A DNA stretch of 64,000 nt from Ascidia mentula. Its lineage: Eukaryota > Chordata > Ascidiacea > Phlebobranchia > Ascidiidae. A model generated the notes under the pieces. It was not told the origin of the DNA and made no database searches. It worked only from the letters and a program-made list of their open reading frames with translations. Location of the stretch: positions 13,888,001 through 13,952,000 of the forward strand of contig OX387198.1 of assembly GCA_947561715.1 (NCBI GenBank), in the 5' to 3' direction. Positions 25,901 to 37,450 of the stretch are shown one piece after another (the first letter of the stretch is position 1; each line of letters opens with the position of its first letter). Both the position numbers and the translations under genes were made by a program.

Positions 25901-28900
25901 GCATCCAAAGTAAAACACTACAAGCTTTTTATTATCTTGGCATTTTTTGCATTTAACTGTTTAAGATTAATTGCACCAAAATTAATCCGTCACATTGCAT
26001 AAAATTGACATCACGGGAGCAAGTACAACTTTAAAAATCCACCTGCAAACAAATTTCCTTTCATCACCCGCAAAGAGATTTAAAATTAGTTTACCTGGCA
26101 TTCTGTAGCTTCCACCAACGAAACAACCGCATCTTTTCTGCGGAACGCAATAATCTCCGGAGAGAACGAATCCGTCATTGCACACACAACCTAAAGTAGA
26201 AAAATACAATAAACCATTTTGTTTCGCATTATAGTTGTTGAGAAAATAACAAACGTATTTCGACGATTCAATTTTTGACAATAAACCCATAAAAAACGGT
26301 CAAACTCGCATATCCTTAACGAGGCACATCCCAAGTTACGGATCATTTCCATTCAAATTTCCCCACTGTAAGGTTTACGTAGACATCGTGTCATTGAACT
26401 GAAGTGAAAGCAGATTTGTGGCTGCCCAAAAATGCTCATTAACTCCTTACGAGAGTTATTCGACAGTATCCATCAATTAACTGACCGCCGGCACTCGACA
26501 AGCGTTAAATCGGATCGAGCCGGATTTTCTGTGACAGTTGGTGTCACGACGGCTGCTCTATGACGTAATAAAGGTTATCGAGAATAAGGACGACTTGTGT
26601 CGGAGCACTGACAACCACAGGAGATGAGTAATCTTATTAAACAAAAACTCCGGGAATTTTGGCTCAGCTTGTTTACGGTGCTAAAGGAATTCTTGAGGTT
26701 TTCTTAAGAAAATGAATGGAACTTCAGTTGGTTAGTTGGTTTTTGCTTTTGCCATGGAATGCCGATCCGCCGTCTTAAATATATACAGCTTTTAAATTTA
26801 GCGGAAAGGCATTCTAATGATACTTAATACATCAAAATACAACGCATCTAGGACGGATTTATTTAAATTGGCTTGATTTAAATCAAGTGTGCGTTGTTTC
26901 ATTGGTTATTATACTTACAAGCCGTAAAATAAATTCATATGGATCTTCGGTTGGTTTCTTAGGCGTGAACAATTTGGATTACGGCAGAGAATTTTCATGC
27001 CACAAATTGCCACAAACGATTTTGACTTTTGCGCACTGAGAAACTAAATTGACATTATTTGAACTCTAGTGACCTCACAGCTTTGCCATGCGACACAGAG
27101 AAAATTAGAATCGTCATCTGATACCAGATTATAGCCCTGGCGATGCACACAACGATATGAAGTGTTTTCGGATTAACTGAGATTTAAACTTGCTGTAATT
27201 TCCTACCTTCGACACATTTCGCCTCAGCTGGCTGGGATGAATCCAAACTTGCGCAAGTTCTTTGTTCCAATGGTCCACACGCATTGTAGTGAGAGTTCGG
27301 TGGACATTCCAGTGCTGCGAAACAACGAATATTTTCATTACAAATCACAATCAAGTTTTCGCGCACAGTAGTTGCGGTGAACTTTAAAACTTATATATGG
27401 TCATGGAGTAATATGAATTGCGGATCACAAAATGTAAAAACAACTTTTGGTGTCACAGTATGTGTTTTATAAATTCAAGGAAGCAAAATTTCCCTTCGAT
27501 CATAGGGCATCTAGAAACCTTGAATGCAATAAACAGAAGATGCAGTACGGAAAAAACACAATGCAATAATGTGTACGCATACTTAAACGCACTGTTGCGC
27601 TTTGAGGATCAACATCCCAAATAAACCTATTTAACAACTTACAAGCTCCGATCTGCTTTCTCCATTCGCACACTTTAGCCCCTTCCATCTGACAAGCATC
27701 GGCGTAAGAACCTATCTGAGCTTCCATTGTCGTCAATGAAAAGGCTGTGTTACACATGGCGTTGATGCAGTTCTAAAAAATAACCAAAAAAATCGTTTGT
27801 GGACCCATTTCACCATCCTTTGGGCTGGGTTTCATGCCCCAATTCATTAATCCACCAATGATTAAACTTGTGCAACCACGACTGTTTGGCATACCTCGTA
27901 GAACGGTTCAGGATTGATAAGAGGGTGACATTCTTTGAAGCAACCTTGCCCGTTTTTGATAACGGCACAAGCGAAAGAATTTAAAGCTCGTTGGGCCCCT
28001 GAGCATGCGGGCTCGTCGCGTAATGGCGGTTGAATGCATCTACAAAAGAAATTATTAGGTCTATAATGTAACAGGTAGGGTCTACTATACAGGTTCACTG
28101 CCGCGCAAGGACCGAAATTTGTTCAGATATCCTAAAAAGGTGTTTTGAATTAAAGTCTGTTTTCGAATACACTATTTGGAAGTTTGTGTGCACAAATTGC
28201 CTGACTGTGAGGCTTGAAAAGTGTATTAAGCACAGTTTTGGCCAAGTTTGTAACATAATGGCTATGCTGGACATTTGATATACCTTTCTCCAGCAACAAG
28301 AAAGCTGTTTCCATACTGCTGGGCGCTCAACGGTCCCGCTGATTTCCTTTTCGGGCTTGTTAGGTCGTTGTTCGGGTCATCGTTATTATCACCACACAAA
28401 CCTGAAATACATTATGGACAAACGTCATTTTTCAATCAGTAAGACGAGGTAGACCATAATACTTTAAGGAACATTCGCTTCTGATTTACATATAGTTCTT
28501 GATTTAAATACTGAACAATGTTTTGGAGTGTGGTCGTTCACTGAAGTTTTTCCCTAAATCTGCATTTAAGTTGAAAAATGTGGTATTGAACAATACACAT
28601 AGCTTTCATTAGGTGTTTTTAGTTTTAAACAAGTTGAATGGTTCTTCTTTTAGTATTACAAGTAACTGATTTCTTAAACAAATGAAATATCCCCAGGCAA
28701 AACTATGCAATCTGTAGTTTGTGTACAAAAAAACATAAAAATCAGAGCATTACAAACACTTATTTACCTTCAACAAGTCCTCTGTACTGTGCTGGGAGGG
28801 CAATAATGAACGCCGACAGACCATCGTATCTGATTGTAACACCACTGTCGCTTGTAAGCAGGACATATTTTCCACTATGGTCGATGTTGAAACCTCTGTA

Positions 28901-31900
28901 TCGCACGGGTAGAAAAACTCGAACACCGTCAACCTGTCAGTGGAATATTGCGAAATGATTGCGAAATCGAAAAGGATTGTTACCACCATGCTTCCGTTTT
29001 TGTTGTTTTAACTATACATTGATGCCTGGTCAGTATTTTTGGTCCTTAAACCTTGTGAGCTATAATTATTTTGCATATTTTTGATCTGTACTTTTAAGCC
29101 CTGCGGCAGTAATTATCCTTCTTGTTACGTCACAATTGTTTTTTCGTGCGTAAACAGACTGACGCCTGCCTTTCCTGCAAGGAGCATGGTTTGGCCTTGT
29201 TAGTGGTCATTGTTTTGCAATCAGTTTCATCCTGTTTAATCCCGAACTGCGTTGAAATATTTTCGTTTAGGTTTTGATAGTAAAGCTGCCTGAATTGAAT
29301 ATGGCATATCACCTGGTGTTAACTTATGAAAGGATGACATTATCAAACTGCTTGAATGCGCATTTGGGTGAGTGAACATTTTGCACAAATGTAACGTTAT
29401 AGAATAAATGGTCTTGTACAGTCAAAAGTGTGTGAAACAGCAGCAATAAATGATAGCTAACAAAACGTAAAACTGCATCAACCGGTATGCTGTACAACAT
29501 GGGAGGGCTCAATTGTGGTTTTGCTCAGAAAATTTTCACGTGTTTGGCATTGCTTGAGTTCACGTTTTGGCATGACTATAATGAACACCTGTTACAACCT
29601 TTTAAAGGAGGCTTGCCAATATTTGATTTTTTTCTATTTACATCCGTGAATTGTGTTCTTACCTAATACAAGGCACGATATATTGCTGTACAGTGGCAAC
29701 GAACACGGAACTTACATGGCGCATACGGTAGTTCAGTGCCCTACATCATGATAAAAAACGTTGTCAAGACACGTAAAGCAGTCACGTGTTCAAAGCTGGG
29801 TACACCATTATCTACATACAATACTCCAATGGAAATGTTTTTGTGTGATTCGACTGACCTAGTCCCTGAAGTTAATGTTACAACCAGCAGAAAAAATCCC
29901 CGAACAATATGTAGTCGATGTATGATCACAAAAGCAATTGTTTTGCCAATAATGTGAAGTGGCCCTTTTATCAAGTATAAAGGAACCAGTACTTAATTTT
30001 TCAAAATGCAGACTTGGCGGGTACTTGAAGGAACAATTAATGCATACCAGCATGGCACCAGTGTCTGCCTGAAAGTCTGTGCGCGTTTTTAAAGGCAGCC
30101 AAATTACAGCGTTTGTGTTAGCACGAATTTCACGTGAAAGGTAAGTAAATCTATGTGTAAGCAATAGGGTCAATAATAGCAGACTTATTTTGTAAATCAT
30201 CCAAGAAAATTTGGTTTTGTTTGTCTTCGAATTGAAAAATTAAGTAATGGATCGAACAACACAATTTAATGGTGAATAAGTCCCTTTGGCTTGCCGCCAC
30301 AAAGTATTGCTTTCCGGTAGTGATAGTAAATTGAAACGTACCACAACTCGCTTGCTTCTGCGGAGCTCAATATTTCTCATTGCCATGGTAACGTGCACCA
30401 TGCTAACACGAGGACGACCATCGTCTCCCAAGTTCATGTCGTTTTGAATCTGCAAAAAAAATTGAAATTACTATTTTTACATCCGAAACAGGTCCAAGTG
30501 AAAAAAAAATACTTTCAGGATCCACAACATCCAAAACTGGTGGTCACCGCCAATAAGATTTATATTTAAAAGCAAGGACAATAATTTCGTCCAACACTAC
30601 AACTTCACTTTTGGCCTGACAAGATCCGTGGTACATCCAAGCAGTACAGGCCCATTTTTGGTGTTTGCGTGTAACATAGTACTGTAGGACTATTGCAAAA
30701 TTCATTGCTCAATCAATCAGTCTAAATTGCCTTTTAATGGGTGGACATACTTTTGTTTGTCTTTAACCTAAAGCAAAGGAAATATTTCTTTCCTAAAAAT
30801 TCGTCTTTGACCCCTCGGTTTACTCAATTACGTCAATTGTCAGCCAACATTGGTCTCCCGTGTCCACTTGGCTGATCGTTTATGTCAGATAAGATTCTTA
30901 TCAATTGTCCGAATCCGTTACCGACACCATTTCTTATCCTAACATCGTTTTACCGTTGTTTCGCACATTCACAGGATATTTTGGGGCCTCAAAGTTGTAC
31001 CTCAACTATTTGCGGAAGTTAACTATTCCGACAGAAAAGGAATTTTAGACTCTCATCATATTATCAAAAAGGCGGTAACAAATTATCTGCTGCAGTTCAA
31101 TCACATGCTTTTTCACCGAAAATATCAAAGGCATTCTTGCTAATACTGTCCTGTACTTCTTGTACAGCATATGATATAGTAAAGATGTAGAAATGCTGTA
31201 GAATAAAAACATATACACAGTTTCAACCAACCGTGATGTTGAAGGGTTGAACGTTTCTTCCGACCATTTTTAGAGGATCAAAGGTGGTGATAGCAAGTTG
31301 GTATCTGCAACCGCCGGAGAACGAATATTGATACCCGTCGAATGTGATATATTGCATACCTCCGACGCCGCGACAGAACGACTGAGCTGCGTAAATACAT
31401 ATTCAGTAAAGCTTCTGCCTTGTTTAAACTGCATGGCCGTATACTTACTTTCTTCCACGAAAACCGATATGCATTTTTCCTCCGATTGCAGTCTGTGGAC
31501 AAAAGTAGCCAATTAAACTTGTAAGATAAGCTTCGAAAATGTAAGCTTTTGGGAACGTGTTACGCTCTTCATTGACAAGAATTTTAAGATTTGAACATAA
31601 ATTTTGATACGCACACAGCAGGTCGTCACGCTGTCTATATTTTGCAACTTATTCTGAATGTATGAAAAAAATTAAAAATTTTTTTTAAACAACTGCTGAT
31701 CACATAGAAACGTTGTGCATGTAAAAAAAAGTCTTAAAAAGGAGGTAATATCAAATATTGTTTTTAAAACACGGGCTGTTTCTGTGTTTGTACATCCGAA
31801 CCAATTCTTAGATTACTTAGGTTCAATTAAATACGATTTATAAGTTACAGAAATTCAATGTTTACCCTGATGAACTTTGGGCAATTATACATATTCTGTG

Positions 31901-34900
31901 TCTTCCTGTCTGCTCTTCCGCGGGAGTCCACGACACCTCAGACTGAACGAGTCCTCCACCTACATTTACAGTGTTTCCTTTCACAATTCCCTCAGGCCCG
32001 GTTAAGATTACTTCAGACACCCTGTAATTAAAACTTTATAAAGCAAATATTCACCGAGTAGGAGTATATTTATTGCAAATATTTTCTTAGTAACATAGCG
32101 AGTAAATATGAAAAAACATGTGATATTTGCATTTAATTTTTTGTGCCAAACCGCAACACCTGCTTTGAATATGGATCGTACACTTGGCTAAACAAAGTAA
32201 AACGCCCTCATTAATGTTGCAATGGTGTATGGTATGAAAGTTAAAACGTTTAAGTTATTCTGTTTACCTATCTGTGAAGTTGCATAGTTGTACTTGAATA
32301 TCGAGGGAAAAACGTCGACCCGCTCTAAGAGTATTCAAATGGTTTCGCTCCACGTCTAGAGTGAGTTCAGGTAATACGCCTGTACAGTTCTTTGGTTCCA
32401 GTTTTCCAACTGCAACAGAATAATTGGTGTGTGATGGAGTAAAGGTTGCCACGAAACTCATAGCCGTCCTATCATTGCAATTTTACTTTGGCTGTGCAAT
32501 CAAACTACAGCCGCCAACGGTAAGTTTGCCAACGTATTCCTAGGCAGCGTATTTGCACACAAACAATTTATTAAACATAAACACACTTTCAGGAAAAAAG
32601 AAAAAATGTTTTGTAGAGACGTTTTTACCCACCTTGTACAATAAACTGAAAGGCGACATAACTCAGTGGTTGTTCTTGACCAATTCTTCTTTCGCCAACT
32701 GTGATGAAATTCTGTCTGTGATAATCTTCCGCAATAATGGTGAGTGCGAAATTGCCGTGTACCCTTTCACTTGGACTGTACGTAATTCGGCAGTTTTGCT
32801 AAAGAAAAACATTTGGTCACATATAAATTCATAACTTAATATAAAAAATACGCATAAAGCAGAAACAAATAATGTAAAGAGTTGGTTGGCGGTACTGCTG
32901 CTAGCGCGCTTGTTCAGTGAATCACGGATAAACATGTAAACAATTCAAAGAAATCTTCGAGGAAAGCCAAAAACTTCGTGTCGCCAAAACAAAAAATTTT
33001 ACTGGTATTTGTAGTAACATTCCAAACAAACTTTGTAACAATCTTGATTGGATAAATTTTCTGTTGGTACAGCGGCCGAATTTCGGACCTTTGTTTTGGT
33101 TAAGCAATTAATACGTGAGTTATTTAAATTCGCAGTTATTTTGAGCGATGTATTCATGACTAATTTTTGCTCGTTTTAGGAAATAAACATAACGCTATGT
33201 GTGTCACATCAACCACGTTTTTGCAATTAAAAACTAATATGGTCAGAATTCGTTTTTCCAGAAAATTCGGATATTTACTTTACATTCAGGTGCCACAAAC
33301 AACCCATGCAAAGAAAAGGGCGACAGAATGCTATTGAATTGCGACGTGACGTCACCCACCTGATCGAGACTGAAGTCAGCGGGTAAGTTACAAACGTGTC
33401 CACATTCTAGGAAATTTGTACCCAGTCTGCACGTAACGTTGTCGCCGTCCTCGTCAGACACGTCAAGCTGTATAATGCTAAGTACACCGGGCTCAAGACT
33501 GCAAAACAAGACGGTTTTATTCATTTAATTTGCAACACAAAACGTGTAGAAAGCATGTAAACATATGTTTCATACGTTGCATTTCTTAGTGTTGCAGTTT
33601 AAACATTTAAGGTAAAATAATTTTTAAATTGATTCATTCTAGTATAAAAATGCGCAAATAAATGCATGTCTTTTGGGGAAATAGTAGAAACAAAACGGTT
33701 TTGAAAGCGAGGTTCGTGAAACGACCGAACCTTTGTCAGTATTTTACGGACAACCAAAGCAGAAAGGTGACGGACTTTCGAGACGAGCAGATGTTTACGG
33801 CGAAGGACGAGTTATCAAGTGGCTTATAGCTTGTAATCAGGAAACGCGGTTTCGCGTAATTATAAGACGAACCGCATTGCTGTCGCTAGACAAATGCTGT
33901 TATTTAAACCTGTAATTGAAGCCGCCATTCTGCGACAGGGCGGGGTTTGCGTGCGTGAACATTACGGACACGTATTTCAAGGGCCCACGAACTAGATTCC
34001 GCTGTATGTTTAGCTAAACTACATGCTTATGTACATGTAACATTTGGGAAAACCCTATACTACATAATGTCCATATTCACTTGCAACATTAATTTACCAC
34101 TAAGTGGAAAACATTTGTTCACTGGAACTACCACTTGAATGCTTGTAGTTATCAAGCACAATACGCAAATCCACAATGACGTCACCGCGCTTACGTTATC
34201 GCCAGCGGTGATGAAACAACTGGTGCGTGATTGGTTTGTTGTGTGTCGCTTCGTTCGCCGAGTAATAGTTTGGTGGAGAGGGCAAATTCGGCATTGTTGC
34301 TATTGATCGTGTCCGCCCAACAGCACCTCATCAACCTGAGAAAACAAATAAATTAATATAGTTTTTTTTATGTAAAGCCGAAAGTTTGATTAGCATTTTT
34401 AGCTTTACACAGAAACTCCCGTAGCTTGGATCGAGCATTAATCCAGTATTGTTTCTATCTATATTTTAATCTGTTAGTACAGGGGCAAACACAACGGACA
34501 AACTTAGTGCATTTTTTGGTTCTTTCCATATTTACAATTACACTAAGAATGGACATAAGGTTTAACAATAGCTTTTGGTGACACTGAAAAAAACACTTTA
34601 AAAGAATACGTACGATATTTCAAAAACGGAATCTTCTTGAAAAACGAAATCCACGGTATTTTCTCCGGTCGACCAATCATAATCCTCATCGAAACCCGTA
34701 CAATGGACCCCTGAATAGAATTATAAAAAATGGTAAGACATCACTGTGTGCTTTTGTTATCTATTGCAACTTATTCTCTCAGAGCGATTGTGTTCCTTAC
34801 ATTGCTATAGAATAGAACTATAAGATGAATTCATAAACTATTTGCACAGTCTTAAAACTGGAGGAAAAATAACAGTAAAGCAGTTATTCAAACAGTACTT

Positions 34901-36936
34901 CTACATTTAATTGAAAACAAAGATGGTTTCCGCACTCAATCAACAACTCCACAATCGATACCCCATGCCAAGCTAAAAGTATAGGTCATGGACCCATTAG
35001 GCAAATCCTTGTATTTCACGCTATCAGTTGTTTAGTTGAGATAGCGCAGATTTTTTTTTATAAAACAGGGTCGCAAAACCAAAAAGTTGGTAAAAGTTTA
35101 CCCTACACCATCGGATGATCACAATTTAGGGTAGCACTTTGACGAAAAGGTTTCTGGGATTGATGAGTTTCGGTTACTTTATGACGAAGAAGTTCGGCTT
35201 GCGTCACGCAATCCTATTTTGCGTCATGACAGTTACCATTTTAATCAAAGGATATCGCAATCTCGAAAATGCCCCTTAGTTTGCGTATTGATTTACCAGT
35301 GGTTTTGCGTAATAGCTTAGGACAATTTTAACAGCAATTCCCCCTTTCCGCGAAAGCCATGTGGTTTTATCGAATTCATGCGGTTCGTTCGCACGCGCGT
35401 TAACTGGCTGCCAACAAGATACTTATTACAAGTTTCAAGATTTTGCAAAGGAAAAGAATTTGCAAAGACAAACGTGAAAGTGGTCACGTACCAAACCGAC
35501 GTGGCTGTAAATTTAATTTTCATGTCAAAAAAGGAACAATTTCAGATACTCGGCATCACCCGTATTTTTTCCTCGGCTAGAAAGGTTTTGACAAAAATCT
35601 TCGCGAGGGCGAAAGTCACAGTTTATTTTATATGTTGCACTCACTTGTGGATCCAATCGTTCCCATGCATCCCGACATGCAAACCCACCGGGTATCTCGA
35701 GCTCCGATCAAACCACTCTCGGCAATTGTGTTGTTGTCACACGTGGCATGGGATCGGGTCCACGATAGACGATAAGTAAAGGTCACCTGTCGAAAAAGCA
35801 AAGATATGTAATGAAACCGGTTTCGGGAAAGCTTTGGCATATCTTTCCTCCATATTTGGTCATACTGTTTATTTTGTGAGATCGAACTTGGATATAGCCG
35901 AAGTGATTCCGATTTTGGAAAAAAATAGAAAAAAAAAGAAAAAAACTGTTTAAACTTTGAAAACAAATTCTGTTTTAAACTGTTTTAAGCATTGGCCTGA
36001 TAAACGTTGGTTGTTATGGTAAGCCGTCCACAATCAATGTACTTTTAACTATGTGTTGTAGCAACATAAAAAAAAACATAATAGTATAGGGAGCGTAAGT
36101 CTCTCTTACTCGAGAGATTTGTCAAAACGTTTCACATTTCACCCACGCAAATCAGCCCACGTCAAATTGTAGGTTATCGTTGTGACCTCTCGACCTGGCG
36201 CTTTGCGGCCCCCTTGCCCTGTACCGATGTTGCAAGTAGATCCCCCTTGTAATTTTATTTCGTGTCTCTGGTGGATCGCTTCGTTTAAATGTCACCTTTG
36301 CTTAGTGCGACCAGTTGTAAGAGAAATTTGCATAGCGCGTGTCGCAACGACTGCACCTTATAGGTCGTTTTGAAACACGCGTGTTAGATGGAGTAATAAT
36401 GCGATACTGTAACAAGTTGTTTGCATCCGTATGTGCCCTACCTACAGCTCCCAAACGGTAGGCCTTCAGTTCTAATTAAACCGATTTTGTGCATCACGAT
36501 ATTACATAACTGTCAGGATTAACCGTCTTTTTCCTCGTAAAAAGGCCAATCAGCAATTAGTGCGTATTGATCATCTTGGGGTTTAAAGAAACGAAAACGT
36601 AGTTTGCAAAACGACATTCATGTAAGACAAACGGTCCACCGTGCGCACGTAACCTTTGAATTGACCACGCACTTTATCACGATCACAGCAAGCATCCGCC
36701 TTGCAGTTCATACTTTTCACGTTCTTTTAGTCGGAAACTTAAAACGTATTAGTTCGTAATTGCACTTTACCCACCTTCCTGTTGCTAGGCGTGTAATCGT
36801 CACTCGGTTTCCACGTAATCGTTCCACCTCGGTAGTGGTTTGCACCAACAGCGGCCACATCGGAAAATACTCCGATTACGAACAAAACCGCAAGGGGGAC
36901 GACTATCCTCCTAAGGAATCGGTTGACTGACAACAT
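6303..36936 (-). CDS. Giant secreted vWD/C8/TIL protein with WxxW tail (63 exons, about 3,021 aa)
   Basis: I joined 63 coding exons by splice signal, phase and homology. Their summed length is 9,066 bases, exactly 3,022 codons with the stop. Order of parts: signal peptide (residues 1-32), HYRGGTI-type head with DEDGD segment (33-310), linker (310-423), six vWD-C8-TIL assemblies (424-2836), EGF (2836-2878), linker, WxxW domain (2928-3021). vWD, C8 and TIL stacks are typical of zonadhesin, FCGBP, vWF and gel-forming mucins, which act outside the cell as disulfide-linked, calcium-dependent networks; that role is inferred here. There is no Ser/Thr-rich mucin domain and no transmembrane segment. 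I chose the Met at 36,936 because it opens a clean signal peptide; an in-frame Met at 37,104 would add 56 residues ahead of it. Exon limits are listed in the module entries. Orthology to a named gene cannot be settled by eye. Confidence 0.88.
8137..11463 (-). other. Assembly D6: vWD, C8, TIL, E-type module (exons 52-59)
   Basis: Exons: 11463-11366, 10976-10820, 10453-10332, 10117-9953 (vWD); 9686-9403 (C8); 9129-9007, 8672-8578 (TIL); 8275-8137 (E-type). The exon pattern 98-157-122-165-284-123 repeats that of D3 almost to the base. The vWD start [14 protein letters not shown] has lost the DPH motif, but [14 protein letters not shown] is kept. The last exon ends in phase 1 and runs directly into the EGF exon. 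Residues about 2442-2836. Confidence 0.9.
11741..14758 (-). other. Assembly D5: divergent vWD, C8, TIL, E-type module (exons 45-51)
   Basis: Exons: 14758-14508, 14182-14012, 13644-13478 (vWD); 13180-13027, 12573-12404 (C8 and first TIL half); 12276-12164 (TIL); 11889-11741 (E-type). The first vWD exon is 251 nt, close to the sum of the separate 98- and 157-nt exons in D2 and D6, as expected if an intron was lost. It opens [18 protein letters not shown], more like classical vWF D domains, with no [17 protein letters not shown] is kept. The intron after exon 51 starts GCAAGT instead of GT. Residues about 2050-2441. Confidence 0.87.
14898..18048 (-). other. Assembly D4: vWD, C8, degenerate TIL, E-type module (exons 37-44)
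   Basis: Exons: 18048-17951, 17830-17683, 17293-17172, 17004-16840 (vWD); 16378-16068 (C8); 15773-15648, 15399-15310 region ending at 15308 (TIL); 15039-14898 (E-type). The vWD starts [14 protein letters not shown], very close to D3, so D3 and D4 look like sister duplicates. The second TIL exon reads [15 protein letters not shown], lacking two cysteines that every other TIL here keeps. C8 has an acidic insertion (DEDEEEND). Residues about 1649-2050. Confidence 0.88.
18368..21266 (-). other. Assembly D3: vWD, C8, TIL, E-type module (exons 29-36)
   Basis: Exons: 21266-21169, 21084-20937, 20632-20511, 20426-20262 (vWD); 19885-19602 (C8 in a single exon); 19323-19195, 18868-18773 (TIL); 18516-18368 (E-type). 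The vWD starts [13 protein letters not shown], so the cleavage motif is TDPH instead of [18 protein letters not shown] marks the calcium region. All intron phases match those of D2, D4 and D6. Residues about 1252-1648. Confidence 0.9.
21585..25224 (-). other. Assembly D2 with GDPH self-cleavage motif (exons 19-28)
   Basis: Exons: 25224-25127, 24817-24661, 24532-24411, 23915-23748 (vWD); 23427-23317 (extra exon); 23097-22899, 22752-22671 (C8); 22387-22265, 22186-22088 (TIL); 21733-21585 (E-type). The vWD starts [18 protein letters not shown] (codons at 25,189-25,200) is the site of spontaneous Asp-Pro cleavage in MUC2, MUC5AC, FCGBP and related proteins. [14 protein letters not shown] is the conserved calcium-binding region. 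A 111-nt exon that the other assemblies lack adds about 37 residues with two cysteines just before C8. Residues about 816-1251. Confidence 0.9.
23932..24159 (-). mobile_element. 5'-truncated tRNA-related SINE in an intron of the large gene
   Basis: A 202-bp insert (23,945-24,146) in the intron between exons 21 and 22 is bounded by perfect 13-bp direct repeats, ATGTTACACTAGG, at 23,932-23,944 and 24,147-24,159. Read on the minus strand it opens with GAGTTCAAACCTC, a B-box-like tRNA T-arm, and goes on as a GC-rich body with no open frame. A pol III head cut short at the 5' end, a non-coding body and a target-site duplication together fit a SINE. The intron still has good splice sites on both sides. 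Confidence 0.7.
25585..31386 (-). other. Assembly D1: vWD, C8, TIL, E-type module (exons 10-18)
   Basis: Exons: 31386-31232, 30449-30342, 28933-28768, 28401-28284 (vWD); 28039-27895, 27772-27643 (C8); 27314-27207, 26190-26095 (TIL); 25733-25585 (cysteine-rich E-type module). The vWD opens with [15 protein letters not shown] instead of the cleavable GDPH form, and ends with [14 protein letters not shown], the conserved calcium-site region. Its exon sizes (155, 108, 166, 118) differ from the 98-157-122-165 pattern of later modules, so D1 is the most divergent lineage. The TIL halves are split by a 1-kb intron (26,191-27,206). Residues about 424-815. Confidence 0.88.
31449..32409 (-). other. Linker exons 7-9 between head and first vWD, including a 44-nt microexon
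   Basis: Exons: 32409-32268, 32021-31866, 31492-31449. Exon 7 begins with KLEPKNCTG and continues the head family's pattern. Exon 8 contains [10 protein letters not shown] and a [10 protein letters not shown]...CI segment typical of the end of such heads. Exon 9 is only 44 nucleotides ([14 protein letters not shown]) and is needed to keep the frame between exon 8 (phase 2) and exon 10 (phase 1). No named domain recognised. Confidence 0.75.
32633..36936 (-). other. N-terminal head of the large gene: signal peptide and HYRGGTI domain (exons 1-6)
   Basis: Exons: 36936-36775, 35786-35645, 34710-34614, 34335-34195, 33498-33279, 32798-32633. Exon 1 encodes a hydrophobic leader ([16 protein letters not shown]) ending near VGA, then [12 protein letters not shown]. 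This motif heads many uncharacterised secreted proteins of invertebrates and choanoflagellates. Exon 5 carries [15 protein letters not shown] followed by an EC...C pattern. Exon 6 carries CRITYSPS and later PLSYVAFQF. Together these match the family's usual order (HFRGGT, aromatic strand, DPDGD.V.CR, C-T-TY-PS). The function of the head is not known to me. All six exons join in open frame. Confidence 0.8.
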
Positions 36937-37450
36937 CCCGGCGTCGTTTCTTCTAGTTTCTTTGTAATTTCGCCGACAACGATTCCTTGTGGCGTTTCTG
37001 CGCTCTTGACAAACAACGCAGCAGTGTCCACGCGAATTTGTCGCGTTTTTAACCTCACTAAGCAGACCTGCAACGGCATATTCCTCGTCTTGCATCGCTT
37101 TCAACTTCTTGCACTATTTTTTTTATTGCACGTGCGCGCCCGGGGCCCAAAGATTAGACTCTGGCGGCGTAATTTGCTTCCAATGCTTACGGTGCAGAGT
37201 CGCGAGGTGATATGTGCGGCTCGTCGAATGGGGAGCCTTTTTCGGGCGCCAGGCAGTCAGTGCGTTCGTGACAATTAGGCAACTGCGCTCACCGCGCGAA
37301 ATTGGCGTGCCTCGCGTGGTGACGTCACACACGCGCGCGCAGAATTGGATGCGGAACTCATTTGCTCGTGTGGGGTTTGTTTGTTGACTCAAACACGTTC
37401 GCGCCGCCGCAAGCTGCGATCCGTAACATCGGGCGGAAATCTAAGTATTG
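36937..37450 (-). promoter_or_regulatory. 5' UTR and GC/CpG-rich upstream region of the large gene
   Basis: Sequence upstream of the chosen start codon is clearly richer in GC and CpG than its surroundings, with GCGCGC runs near 37,130 and 37,330, and then drops back to AT-rich at about 37,480. I see no convincing TATA box. The in-frame extension up to a Met at 37,104 may be UTR that happens to stay open. A promoter role is inferred from position and composition only. Confidence 0.4.
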
